Assembly (NCBI GenBank): GCA_021731405.1
Contig: JAKFXN010000003.1
Span: 1 to 44,675 of the forward strand
DNA: 44,675 bases
Direction: 5' to 3'
DNA from: Candidatus Parcubacteria bacterium
GTDB taxonomy: Bacteria; Patescibacteriota; Minisyncoccia; Phycocordibacterales; UBA918
In this document: piece by piece, positions 34,153-43,400 of the stretch
Numbering within the stretch: the stretch's first letter is position 1
How the letters are laid out: each line of letters starts with the position of its first letter
The notes under the pieces: generated by a model
Database searches by the model: none
What the model was told of the DNA's origin: nothing
The model's input: only the letters and a program-made list of their open reading frames with translations
Made by a program: the position numbers and the translations under genes

Positions 34153-35904
34153 GTGCGTATACAAGATGAACAACTCAAACGTTTCGTTCTTGATGCTGGC
34201 TTAATCAAAAAGTCAGATATTGCCGCCGTGGAAAAAATTGCTAAGGAAGAACGCCGTACGCTCGCTGAAGCGCTTATTGCGCAGGGTCACATGACCGAAG
34301 ATGACATGCGCCGAGTTGAGTCATACGTACTGGGAATCCCTTTTGTTTCTCTCAAAAATACCAAAATTGAGTTTGAGGTTTTAACTCTCATTCCTGAGCC
34401 GGTAGCTCGGACGCACAATATTATTGCCTTCAAGAAGACGGACAAAGAGCTTGAGGTGGCCATGCTTGATACCGCTGATTTGCCAGCGATTGACTTCGTA
34501 AAGAAAAAAGTTGGATTAAAGATTTTGCCGCGTCTCACCGACACTGAGTCAATGCGTAGCGCGCTTCGCCAATACCAAAAGACACTCAAAGATGAGTTCG
34601 GTGAGATCATCATGAAAGATGCTTCAGCGCTCAAGGTGATTGCTGATGAGAACGGTGAAGAGATGAGTGAGAAAGACCTCAAAAAAATGGCTGAGGACTT
34701 ACCAGTGGTACGCATTGTTGATACGCTTTTGCGCCACGCGATTATTCAGGGTGCTTCTGACATTCATATTGAACCACTGGAAGAAGAGGTGGTTGTTCGC
34801 TATCGAATTGACGGGATTTTAAACGACGCGATGAAGCTTCCGAAGCACGCTTCAAGTACGCTCGTCGCCCGCATTAAAGTTCTCTCAAATTTGAAACTCG
34901 ACCAAAAGCGCTTGCCGCAGGACGGTCGTTTCAAAATGGAGATGGACGGACAAAAAGTAGCCTTTCGTGTGTCGATGCTCCCAGTCTTCTTTGGTGAGAA
35001 GATTGTGATGCGTCTTTTGCGAGAAAGTAGGGCAGGTTTCTCCCTTGAGGGAATTGGTTTCCACGGCTCTACCCTTGAGCGTATTCACAAAGCAACCCGA
35101 GCAACTACCGGTATTATTTTGGTGACTGGGCCAACAGGGTCTGGAAAATCAACCACTCTCTATACCATCCTTGATTTGCTGAACTCACCTGAGGTAAACA
35201 TCTCAACCATTGAAGACCCAATTGAATATCAGATGCCGCGGGTAAATCAAAGTCAGGTAAAGCCAGAAATTGGTTTCACCTTTGCGGCTGGGCTACGTTC
35301 CCTTATGCGTCAAGACCCAGACATTATTATGGTGGGAGAGGTACGTGATGAAGAAACGGCAAGTCTCGCTATTAACGCCGCTTTGACTGGTCACTTGGTA
35401 TTAGCAACAGTTCATACTAATTCAGCTTCGGGTACGGTGGCTCGTTTGGTGGATATGGGAGTAGAAACCTTCTTGCTTGTATCCACTCTACGCGTCGCTA
35501 TTGGTCAACGTTTGGTACGAAAACTGTCTGATGACAAGCTTCCGTATATTCTTACTAAAGCAGAACGTGACGAATTGGCATCACATGTAGATCTCGACTC
35601 AGTGATGGCAACGCTCAAGGAAGAAAAAATTGTCAAAGACGACGCTACTTGGAATGATATTCCGTTTTACCATCCAAAAGAAAAAGGAGAGACTGAAGAT
35701 GGGTACAAGGGACGAATGGGTATTCACGAAGTGCTCGAAGTATCACCAACTCTTAAAGAAATGGTGATGGCTGGGAAGACTGGTGATGAGATTGAAGCTC
35801 AGGCGCGTAAGGAGGGAATGCTCACTATGCTTGAGGATGGAATCTACAAAGCAGCTAAGGGACTTACCAGTATTGAGGAGGTACTACGCGTGATTAACGA
35901 ATAA
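34153..35904 (+). CDS. pilB: type IV pilus / type II secretion assembly ATPase (PilB/GspE)
   Basis: GTG start; GPTGSGKSTTLYTIL, DPDIIMVGEVRDEETA, TGHLVLATVHTNSA. Confidence 0.94.
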   Translation: MRIQDEQLKRFVLDAGLIKKSDIAAVEKIAKEERRTLAEALIAQGHMTEDDMRRVESYVLGIPFVSLKNTKIEFEVLTLIPEPVARTHNIIAFKKTDKELEVAMLDTADLPAIDFVKKKVGLKILPRLTDTESMRSALRQYQKTLKDEFGEIIMKDASALKVIADENGEEMSEKDLKKMAEDLPVVRIVDTLLRHAIIQGASDIHIEPLEEEVVVRYRIDGILNDAMKLPKHASSTLVARIKVLSNLKLDQKRLPQDGRFKMEMDGQKVAFRVSMLPVFFGEKIVMRLLRESRAGFSLEGIGFHGSTLERIHKATRATTGIILVTGPTGSGKSTTLYTILDLLNSPEVNISTIEDPIEYQMPRVNQSQVKPEIGFTFAAGLRSLMRQDPDIIMVGEVRDEETASLAINAALTGHLVLATVHTNSASGTVARLVDMGVETFLLVSTLRVAIGQRLVRKLSDDKLPYILTKAERDELASHVDLDSVMATLKEEKIVKDDATWNDIPFYHPKEKGETEDGYKGRMGIHEVLEVSPTLKEMVMAGKTGDEIEAQARKEGMLTMLEDGIYKAAKGLTSIEEVLRVINE

Positions 35905-35908
35905 TCAT

Positions 35909-37138
35909 ATGCCTACTTTTACATACACAGGCGAAGATCAAGAAGGGAAAAAAGTAACCCAAACGGTTACTGCAGATGATCGTTATGCCGTGTATGACAT
36001 AGCTCGTCGAGACGGACACCGAATCTCCAGTATTGATGAAAGTAAGAAGGGAGGGTTTGGTGGTGGTTTTGATATGGAGCGCATCAATATGATGCTGAGT
36101 CGCGTGAAAGCTGACGAGCTGGTGATGATGACCCGCAACCTCGGTTCAATGCTCAATGCTGGACTCACCGTCACACGAGCTCTTTCGGTAATTGAGCGCC
36201 AAAGTAAAAACCCTAAATTAAAAGGAGTGTTGAAGCGAGTGGTTGACCGTATTAATAACGGTGAGCAGTTTTTCGTTGCTCTCAAAGAGTACCCTGAGGT
36301 ATTTAGTGATTTGTATGTGGCGATGATTAAGTCTGGTGAGGAGAGTGGTAACCTAGCCGAATCCTTAAAGACGCTTTCTGTCCAGATGGAGCGCGCCAGC
36401 AACCTCACGAAGAAAATTAAAGGTGCGATGATTTACCCGGCGATTGTTATTACGGTGATGGTTATCATTGGAATTTTGATGATGATTTATGTGATGCCAC
36501 AAATCACGGGTGTGTTTAAGGGGATGGACATGGAGCTGCCGGCTACCACTCAGTTTCTGATTAACACCAGTGACTTCTTTGCCGCCCATACCCTTATGGC
36601 CTTAGGAATCATGATTGGAAGTGTGGTCGGGGTCGTGTATTTTTTCCGAACCAAAATTGGTCGAACTGTTTCTTCCTGGACAGCTACTCGTCTACCAGTA
36701 ATCGGCACTATGGTAAAAGAGACCAATTCTGCCAGAACTGCGCGCACCCTTTCGTCCCTCCTCAACTCTGGAGTAGATGTAATTCAGGCTATTGAAATCA
36801 CTGAGGAAGTGGTACAAAACGTCTTTTATAAAAAAATTCTCCAAGACGCACGAGTACGTGTAGAGAAAGGAACTGCATTGTCTGAGGTATTTATTGAACG
36901 CACCGATCTGTATCCAATCTTGGTAGGGGAGATGATTTTGGTGGGTGAAGAAACAGGACAAATATCTGGCATGCTCGGAGAACTCGCTATTTTTTACGAA
37001 ACAGAAGTGGAAAGAAAGACAAAAGATCTATCAACTATCATTGAACCACTTTTGATGGTGGTGATTGGTGCGGGCGTAGGCTTCTTTGCACTTGCAATGA
37101 TTGCGCCAATTTACTCTATTTCTGACGGGTTATCATAA
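35909..37138 (+). CDS. pilC: type IV pilus inner-membrane platform protein (PilC/GspF)
   Basis: Two T2SSF domains: MTRNLGSMLNAGLTVTRAL...ARTLSSLLNSGVDVIQAIEIT. Confidence 0.94.
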   Translation: MPTFTYTGEDQEGKKVTQTVTADDRYAVYDIARRDGHRISSIDESKKGGFGGGFDMERINMMLSRVKADELVMMTRNLGSMLNAGLTVTRALSVIERQSKNPKLKGVLKRVVDRINNGEQFFVALKEYPEVFSDLYVAMIKSGEESGNLAESLKTLSVQMERASNLTKKIKGAMIYPAIVITVMVIIGILMMIYVMPQITGVFKGMDMELPATTQFLINTSDFFAAHTLMALGIMIGSVVGVVYFFRTKIGRTVSSWTATRLPVIGTMVKETNSARTARTLSSLLNSGVDVIQAIEITEEVVQNVFYKKILQDARVRVEKGTALSEVFIERTDLYPILVGEMILVGEETGQISGMLGELAIFYETEVERKTKDLSTIIEPLLMVVIGAGVGFFALAMIAPIYSISDGLS

Positions 37139-37142
37139 AGCT

Positions 37143-38888
37143 ATGCAGTTTCTTGCACGCAAAAAGAATACCTCCGGCTTCTCACTCATTGAAGCGATAG
37201 TAGTTATTGCACTCATGGTTATTGTGTTTGCCGGTTTGTTTGCTGCCTTTGAATATTCACTCAAGTTGATTGCTCAGTCTCGGGCAAAAATGACAGCCCT
37301 TTCTTTAGCGACCGATAAAGTTGAGTACATACGTTCGCTCCCGTACAACGACGTTGGTACAGTTTCAGGTATTCCAAACGGTGCAATTCCACAGAATCGT
37401 ACCGTGACGTTAAACGGCATTCCATTTGATGAGCGTGTGCTGATTGAGTACGTTGATGACGCAGCGGACGGTCTTGGGGTACTTGATTCAAATTCAATTG
37501 TGGCTGACTACAAAACTATAAAAGTCGAATACACGTGGGACATTTACGGAGTGCCCAATTCTTTTAGCTTAATCAGCTCGGTAATGCCCCGTTCAATTGA
37601 AACAACTGCTGGGGGAGGAACTTTCCGAGTAAATGTCTTTGATGCTGAAGCGCAGCCACTTTCTGGTATTGATGTTCGACTCTTTAATACTACTGGCACC
37701 ACCTCTATTGATGTAACCCGCAAGACCGACGCCACAGGGGCAGCTCTTTTTACCGGAGCGCCGGCGGGAGGAGGGTACGAGTTCTTTGTGTCAGCTCCGG
37801 GTTATTCAACCGATCAGACGAGACAGGCAACAACCTCACTTGAAAACCCTTCAACTCTTCCCGCCTCTGTGCTCGAAAGCGACGTTTCAACTATGAATTT
37901 TCAGATTGATGAGCTGAGCGACTTAACCATAAACCTATTTGATTCACAGGTAACCGACACCATACTCGAACCCTTTAGTGATCTTTCAGGAGTAGCTACT
38001 TCAACTGACGTGGTGGTGAGTGCAGGGACACTTCAGCTCGCTGATATTGCGGGAGTGTATAGTGGGAGTGGGTACGTGCTGCTTACCCCAATAGCTCCTT
38101 CCCCACTCCTTTCTTGGGGGGTCATAGATATTGAATCGGTGACTCCTCCGCAGACTGATGTCCGAGTGCGTTTTTATGAAGGTACCAGTACAGCCTCACT
38201 TATTCCAAATGTTGACTTGCCTGGTAACGCTGTTGGGTTTGCGGAACGATATATCGATTTGCGGGATCTTGATGCTGCAGTGTTTCCAAGTTTGGTAGTA
38301 GGGATAGAACTTACTTCAACCGATACTTCTGTCTCACCGTCTGTAAATAGTATTAGTGTTTCGCATATTGAATCTCGTACCATGCTCGCTTCAACACCAC
38401 TTACGCTTCGGGGAAGTAAAGTAATTGGATCTAACGCTGCTGCCCAGTCTGTCTATAAGACTACAATCAGCACAACGACAGATTCGGGAGGTCAGCGAGA
38501 GCTTTCTGATATCGAATGGGATTCATATATAGTGACACCAGGTGGAGGATACGTTGTAGAGGAGGCATGTTACGCAAATCCTTACTTCTTAGCTCCTGAT
38601 AGTAATGATCAGCTAGACTTGCTCGTTACTCCAGGGACTTCCCATAATCTTCGGGTGGCTGTAAAAGCAGCTGATAATTCACCAATTATTGGCGCAACCG
38701 TAGAGCTCAGCCAAGGGGGTACGACTTGGACCGAAGTGACGGGGTGGTGTGGTCAGGTGTATTTCGACTCCCTTTCAACAGGCTCAGATTACTTTATTGA
38801 TGTTACTGCTGCAGGGTATCCTGGACAGACACTCAGTTCAACTACCGTCTCAGGTGTAACGGTACAGGACGTAACTATGGTTCCGTAG
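37143..38888 (+). CDS. large prepilin-like protein with carboxypeptidase-regulatory-like repeats
   Basis: GFSLIEAIVVIALMVIVFAGLFAAF prepilin signal; FRVNVFDAEAQPLSGIDVRLF and LRVAVKAADNSPIIGATVEL domains. Confidence 0.8.
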   Translation: MQFLARKKNTSGFSLIEAIVVIALMVIVFAGLFAAFEYSLKLIAQSRAKMTALSLATDKVEYIRSLPYNDVGTVSGIPNGAIPQNRTVTLNGIPFDERVLIEYVDDAADGLGVLDSNSIVADYKTIKVEYTWDIYGVPNSFSLISSVMPRSIETTAGGGTFRVNVFDAEAQPLSGIDVRLFNTTGTTSIDVTRKTDATGAALFTGAPAGGGYEFFVSAPGYSTDQTRQATTSLENPSTLPASVLESDVSTMNFQIDELSDLTINLFDSQVTDTILEPFSDLSGVATSTDVVVSAGTLQLADIAGVYSGSGYVLLTPIAPSPLLSWGVIDIESVTPPQTDVRVRFYEGTSTASLIPNVDLPGNAVGFAERYIDLRDLDAAVFPSLVVGIELTSTDTSVSPSVNSISVSHIESRTMLASTPLTLRGSKVIGSNAAAQSVYKTTISTTTDSGGQRELSDIEWDSYIVTPGGGYVVEEACYANPYFLAPDSNDQLDLLVTPGTSHNLRVAVKAADNSPIIGATVELSQGGTTWTEVTGWCGQVYFDSLSTGSDYFIDVTAAGYPGQTLSSTTVSGVTVQDVTMVP

Positions 38889-38896
38889 TTATTAGT

Positions 38897-39508
38897 ATGA
38901 AACAATACCCACTACAAAAAGGCTTTACTCTCGTTGAGACCATCATGGTTGTGAGTTTATATTCAATTTTACTCTTAGTCATCTCAACCAGTATTTTTAA
39001 TTTATACCAAGCCAATAGCTACACGCTTGGACAGTCATATGAGATTGATCAGGCGAGACGTGGTATGCAGACATGGCTCAGGGATACAAGAGAGATGACT
39101 TATGCCGATAATGGCACTTTTCCAATTGCTGTTCGTGGAAGCAATCAGTTTGGATTTTATAGTGATATCGATAATGAACCATCGGTAGAGTATGTGGAGT
39201 ACTTTCTTGCCACAACAACACTCTACAAGCGCATTTATAAAAGTGCCGGCTCGCCACCCGTCTATAATTTGGTGACACCTGTTCGAGTAGAGATTCTTTC
39301 AGAGTATGTACAAAACATTGTGCAAGCAACGTCTACTTTTTTGTATTTTGACACCAATGGCCTTCAACTCACCGCGACTTCTTCACTCTTAACTGATATC
39401 AGATATATTGAAGCTCGCGTTATAATTAATATCGACCCAGTAAAGTCACCAGGAGAATTTTTGCTTCGTAGTGGAGTTGCTCCAAGAAACCTCAAAGACA
39501 ATTTGTAA
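38897..39508 (+). CDS. prepilin-like minor pilin
   Basis: GFTLVETIMVVSLYSILLLVISTSIF. Confidence 0.85.
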   Translation: MKQYPLQKGFTLVETIMVVSLYSILLLVISTSIFNLYQANSYTLGQSYEIDQARRGMQTWLRDTREMTYADNGTFPIAVRGSNQFGFYSDIDNEPSVEYVEYFLATTTLYKRIYKSAGSPPVYNLVTPVRVEILSEYVQNIVQATSTFLYFDTNGLQLTATSSLLTDIRYIEARVIINIDPVKSPGEFLLRSGVAPRNLKDNL

Positions 39509-39511
39509 TTT

Positions 39512-40960
39512 ATGAAACCGTACACAGAAGTACCTCAAAAACTTAAAAATACCATCGCTGGGTATTTGCTGGTGATGGTGCTTGTGTTTGGTTCTATTTT
39601 TTTCTTGATCACCACTTCGTTTTTTACATACATCGTTTCACAGAGTGATCTCATTGATCAAAAAGTGGAGTTGCAGCGCGCGCTTGATATTGCTGAAGCT
39701 GGCCTCAACTACTATAAGTGGTATCTCGCTCATTTTCCTGGGGACACTACCAATGGTACTGGTCTGCCTGGTCCGTACGTACACGTCTACAACGACCCAG
39801 AAGGAGCGGCAATTGGCGAGTTTTCACTTGAAGTGGCGAGTAGTACGTTTTGTGGAGACATTTCTTCAATTGAAGTTTCTTCTACCGGCTTTACCTATGA
39901 CGATCCAAGTGTCTTTCGTACTATCACGGCTCGGTATGCCAGGCCGAATGTAGCTGAGTATGCTTACATTATAAATTCTAGTGTCTGGGCAGGACCTGAC
40001 CGTGTGATTGTCGGGCCATATCACTCCAATGGCGGAATCCGCATGGATGGAACAAATAACTCTACAGTGACCAGCGGACAGACTACGTGGACGTGCAACA
40101 GTAGCTTCGGGTGCTCTCCAAGCGGTACGCGCAATGGGGTGTTTACTACGACCGCAAATCCAAACACGGCTCTTTTCTCATTCCCATCAGCTCCAATAAA
40201 TTTCACTGGACTTACTGTTGATTTGGCACAAATGCTTGATAGGGCGCAAAATGCTGGCGGCGTTTACATCCCACCTTCAGGAGGGTACGGGTATCGCATT
40301 ACGTTTAATGCGGCAGGTACTATCACCGTTCGTCGGGTAACAGGTACTACTCAATATTGGGGCTATACTACTGCAGATGGCTGGCTGCAAGAACGACATG
40401 TAATCTCAAGCACAGCGTTTGTCGGTACATACCCAATTTCAGCTAGTTGTCCCCTCATTTTTGTGCAAGATAAAGTTTGGCTTGATGGAGTCGTTAATCA
40501 AAAAGTTACATTAGCCGCGGCTGACGTTGCTTCAGCGGCTATCAATCCAAGTATTATTTTAAACGATAATATTACTTACACCGCTGCTTCAACTTCAGGG
40601 TTGTTGGCAATTGCTGAGCAGGATGTCCTCATTGGCATTTCGGTACCAACCGACATGAGTTTAAATGGAATCTTTGTTGCACAAAATGGTCGCTTTGGAA
40701 GAAATCACTACAATACATCAGGGACGTATGGTCTTCCTGGCACGCTTGACCCGTATCTCTTCAGAGATTCATTGACTGTTAATGGCACTATTGTGTCAAA
40801 CGGACGAGAGGGAACTCAGTGGGTAAGCGGTGGAATACCAACTTCTGGCTTCTTAGACCGTCTCAATAGTTACGATCGAAACCTTGTGGTCAGTCCGCCA
40901 CCATTGGTGCCAAATACCTCCGATGTGTTTGTGGTTACCGACTGGAAAGACTACCGTTAA
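39512..40960 (+). CDS. pilus-associated protein (PilX-like position and topology)
   Basis: N-terminal AGYLLVMVLVFGSIFFLITTSFF and DIAEAGLNYYKWYLAH motif typical of PilX-like proteins. Confidence 0.6.
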   Translation: MKPYTEVPQKLKNTIAGYLLVMVLVFGSIFFLITTSFFTYIVSQSDLIDQKVELQRALDIAEAGLNYYKWYLAHFPGDTTNGTGLPGPYVHVYNDPEGAAIGEFSLEVASSTFCGDISSIEVSSTGFTYDDPSVFRTITARYARPNVAEYAYIINSSVWAGPDRVIVGPYHSNGGIRMDGTNNSTVTSGQTTWTCNSSFGCSPSGTRNGVFTTTANPNTALFSFPSAPINFTGLTVDLAQMLDRAQNAGGVYIPPSGGYGYRITFNAAGTITVRRVTGTTQYWGYTTADGWLQERHVISSTAFVGTYPISASCPLIFVQDKVWLDGVVNQKVTLAAADVASAAINPSIILNDNITYTAASTSGLLAIAEQDVLIGISVPTDMSLNGIFVAQNGRFGRNHYNTSGTYGLPGTLDPYLFRDSLTVNGTIVSNGREGTQWVSGGIPTSGFLDRLNSYDRNLVVSPPPLVPNTSDVFVVTDWKDYR

Positions 40961-41006
40961 CCTATAAAAAGATTGTACTAATGAGCTTATGGTACAATCT
41001 TTTTAT

Positions 41007-41768
41007 ATGAAATATCCACATGCGCTTGTGATAGGAAACTGGAAGCTCAACCCGGGAACAAATACTGAAGCAAAGAATTTATTTACGGCGGTACGAAAGG
41101 CGATACCAAAAGATACAGAGGCAAAAGTAGTGATTGCTCCGCCGTTTCTTTTTATTCCAGAGCTTGCAAAAGCAAAAAGCAAAAACACCCTGCTTGGAGC
41201 CCAAGACGTTGCGTTTGAGGAGCGAGGAGCTCTTACTGGTGAAATTGGACCGGCGATGCTCGCTTCATTTGGGGTAGAGTATGTCATTATTGGTCACTCA
41301 GAACGACGAGCGATGGGAGAGACTGATCAACAAGTTAACAAAAAAATTGTTGCTAGTTTGAAGCGCAAGCTCGTACCAGTCGTCTGTATTGGAGAAAAAA
41401 GACGCGACACACAAGGACAGTTTTATAATGAGATAGCAACTCAGATCAAAGCCCTTTCTGAGGGACTCACACCACTGCAGTTACTAAAAGTAGTGATCGC
41501 GTATGAACCAATCTGGGCAATCGGCACTGGGGCAACTGCGACGGCTGAAGATGTAAAAGAAATGCAGCTTTTTATAGTCAGTACGCTGACAAAATTGTTT
41601 GATAGGAAGACAGCGGAAAAGATAAGGCTTATTTACGGAGGCTCAGTAAAAGAAAGCAACGCCCAAGATTTGTATCAAAACGGAGGCATGAGTGGATTTT
41701 TGGTCGGAGGAGCTAGTCTTCAGGCTGGAGAATTTGCGGCTATTATCAAAGCGACCAAACGCGGCTAA
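41007..41768 (+). CDS. tpiA: triosephosphate isomerase
   Basis: VIGNWKLNPG, IIGHSERR, VIAYEPIWAIGTGATAT, YGGSVKESNA. Confidence 0.96.
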   Translation: MKYPHALVIGNWKLNPGTNTEAKNLFTAVRKAIPKDTEAKVVIAPPFLFIPELAKAKSKNTLLGAQDVAFEERGALTGEIGPAMLASFGVEYVIIGHSERRAMGETDQQVNKKIVASLKRKLVPVVCIGEKRRDTQGQFYNEIATQIKALSEGLTPLQLLKVVIAYEPIWAIGTGATATAEDVKEMQLFIVSTLTKLFDRKTAEKIRLIYGGSVKESNAQDLYQNGGMSGFLVGGASLQAGEFAAIIKATKRG

Positions 41769-41776
41769 TCATTTTT

Positions 41777-42901
41777 ATGGAACTACGACTTATTACAGAG
41801 GTGGCAGATTTAGAAGGAAAGACCGTAATTGTACGAGCTTCTTGTAACGTGCCTTTGGTAGATGGTGAAGTACGAAATTCTTTTCGGCTAAAACGAGCTT
41901 TGCCAACACTTACCTACTTACGCGAAAAAGGTGCTCGGACTATCATCATTTCACATATCGGACGCAATTTGGATGAAACATTAAAACCTGTGTATGAAGA
42001 GTTAAACCAAACACTCCCTTTGATGTGGGGCGGTATTATTACTGACTCTGCTTTCCTTGGTATTAAAGAGCAGATGAAAAATGGTGACATTGTATTTTGT
42101 GAAAACTTACGTCAAGACAAACGTGAAGAAGAAAATGATGCGGCGTATGTAGCTTTGATAGCACAGTATGGAGATATTTTTGTAAATGACGCTTTTGCCG
42201 AGGCGCATCGTGAACACGCGTCTACTTTTGGTTTAGCTTCTGTCTTGCCGACATATGCAGGGATTACGCTCAATGAAGAAGTAACTGAGCTGCAAAAAGT
42301 TATGGAACCACTACATCCGTCACTGTTTCTTCTCGGTGGAGCAAAGTTTGAGACCAAGATGCCTCTGGTTGAAAAATATCTAGACCTTTATGACCATGTC
42401 TTTGTGGGTGGAGCACTTACCAATGATGTACTAAAAGCTCGCGGGTTTGAAGTCGGTACCTCGCTCGTTTCTGATGTTTCTTTAGAACACGCTGCGTTTT
42501 TGTGGAGTGAAAAATTACTCATTCCAATTGATGTGATAGTTGATGGTCCTGATGGAGTTTTAACAAAAGCGGTAGATGCTGTAACGAAAGATGAAAAAAT
42601 TCTTGATATGGGACCAGAAACTGTTTTAATGCTTAGTCGCTTCATTGCTCCTGCTAAAACTATTTTGTGGAATGGCCCATTTGGAAATTATGAAGCTGGC
42701 TTTGTAGACAGTACAGAAGCAGTGGCACGTATTATTTCAGAGTCAGATGGCTTTTGTGTGCTGGGTGGTGGCGATACCGTGGCGGCTGTAGAAAAACTAG
42801 GCTTAAACGAAAAATTCGGTTTTATCTCAATTGGTGGAGGTTCAATGCTGACGTTTCTCGAACACGGCAGTACCAAAGTGCTCGACACACTCAAAAAATA
42901 A
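41777..42901 (+). CDS. pgk: phosphoglycerate kinase
   Basis: VIVRASCNVPL, VNDAFAEAHREHAS, GGAKFETKMPL, LWNGPFGNYE, GGGDTVAAVE. Confidence 0.95.
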   Translation: MELRLITEVADLEGKTVIVRASCNVPLVDGEVRNSFRLKRALPTLTYLREKGARTIIISHIGRNLDETLKPVYEELNQTLPLMWGGIITDSAFLGIKEQMKNGDIVFCENLRQDKREEENDAAYVALIAQYGDIFVNDAFAEAHREHASTFGLASVLPTYAGITLNEEVTELQKVMEPLHPSLFLLGGAKFETKMPLVEKYLDLYDHVFVGGALTNDVLKARGFEVGTSLVSDVSLEHAAFLWSEKLLIPIDVIVDGPDGVLTKAVDAVTKDEKILDMGPETVLMLSRFIAPAKTILWNGPFGNYEAGFVDSTEAVARIISESDGFCVLGGGDTVAAVEKLGLNEKFGFISIGGGSMLTFLEHGSTKVLDTLKK

Positions 42902-42904
42902 CCA

Positions 42905-42940
42905 GAAAAAAGCCGAGGGTGACCCTCGGCTTTTTTCTTA
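42905..42940. terminator. intrinsic terminator
   Basis: aaaaaagccgagggtgaccctcggcttttttc. Confidence 0.88.
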
Positions 42941-43351
42941 GGAACTAAGCGCGCCCAATAATTGTTCTTTAGTCTTGTCTAAATCTCCACTTTGTAAGGC
43001 GACATGCGTAGGTGAAGAAAAGGAATGGTCCCCTGCTTTTCTTGGTATGACATGCAGGTGAGCGTGCCACACTTCTTGACTGGCTTCAGCGCCGTTGTTC
43101 ATGACAATATTTACTCCCTCTGCTAGTTTAAGTGAAACAAGTGCCTGTGCGACCTTTTGTCCGACTACCATCATGTGTCCAAGGGTTTGACTGTCGCCAT
43201 CAAAAATATTTATAAACTGCTTCTTTGGAACAACAAGGGTATGTCCGAGGTTTATTGGATTAATATCTAGAAAAGCGAGTACAAGCTCATCTTCGTAGAC
43301 TATATGTGCCGGTATTTCACGGGTAATAATTTTTGCAAATAATGTATCCAT
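42938..43351 (-). CDS. HIT-family hydrolase
   Basis: MDTLFAKIITREIPAHIVYED...WHAHLHVIPR (HxHxH motif). Confidence 0.93.
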   Translation of the reverse strand: MDTLFAKIITREIPAHIVYEDELVLAFLDINPINLGHTLVVPKKQFINIFDGDSQTLGHMMVVGQKVAQALVSLKLAEGVNIVMNNGAEASQEVWHAHLHVIPRKAGDHSFSSPTHVALQSGDLDKTKEQLLGALSS

Positions 43352-43400
43352 ATGGCGCTTAGTATACCCCAAATTAGTGGCGTGATACTATACCATTACT

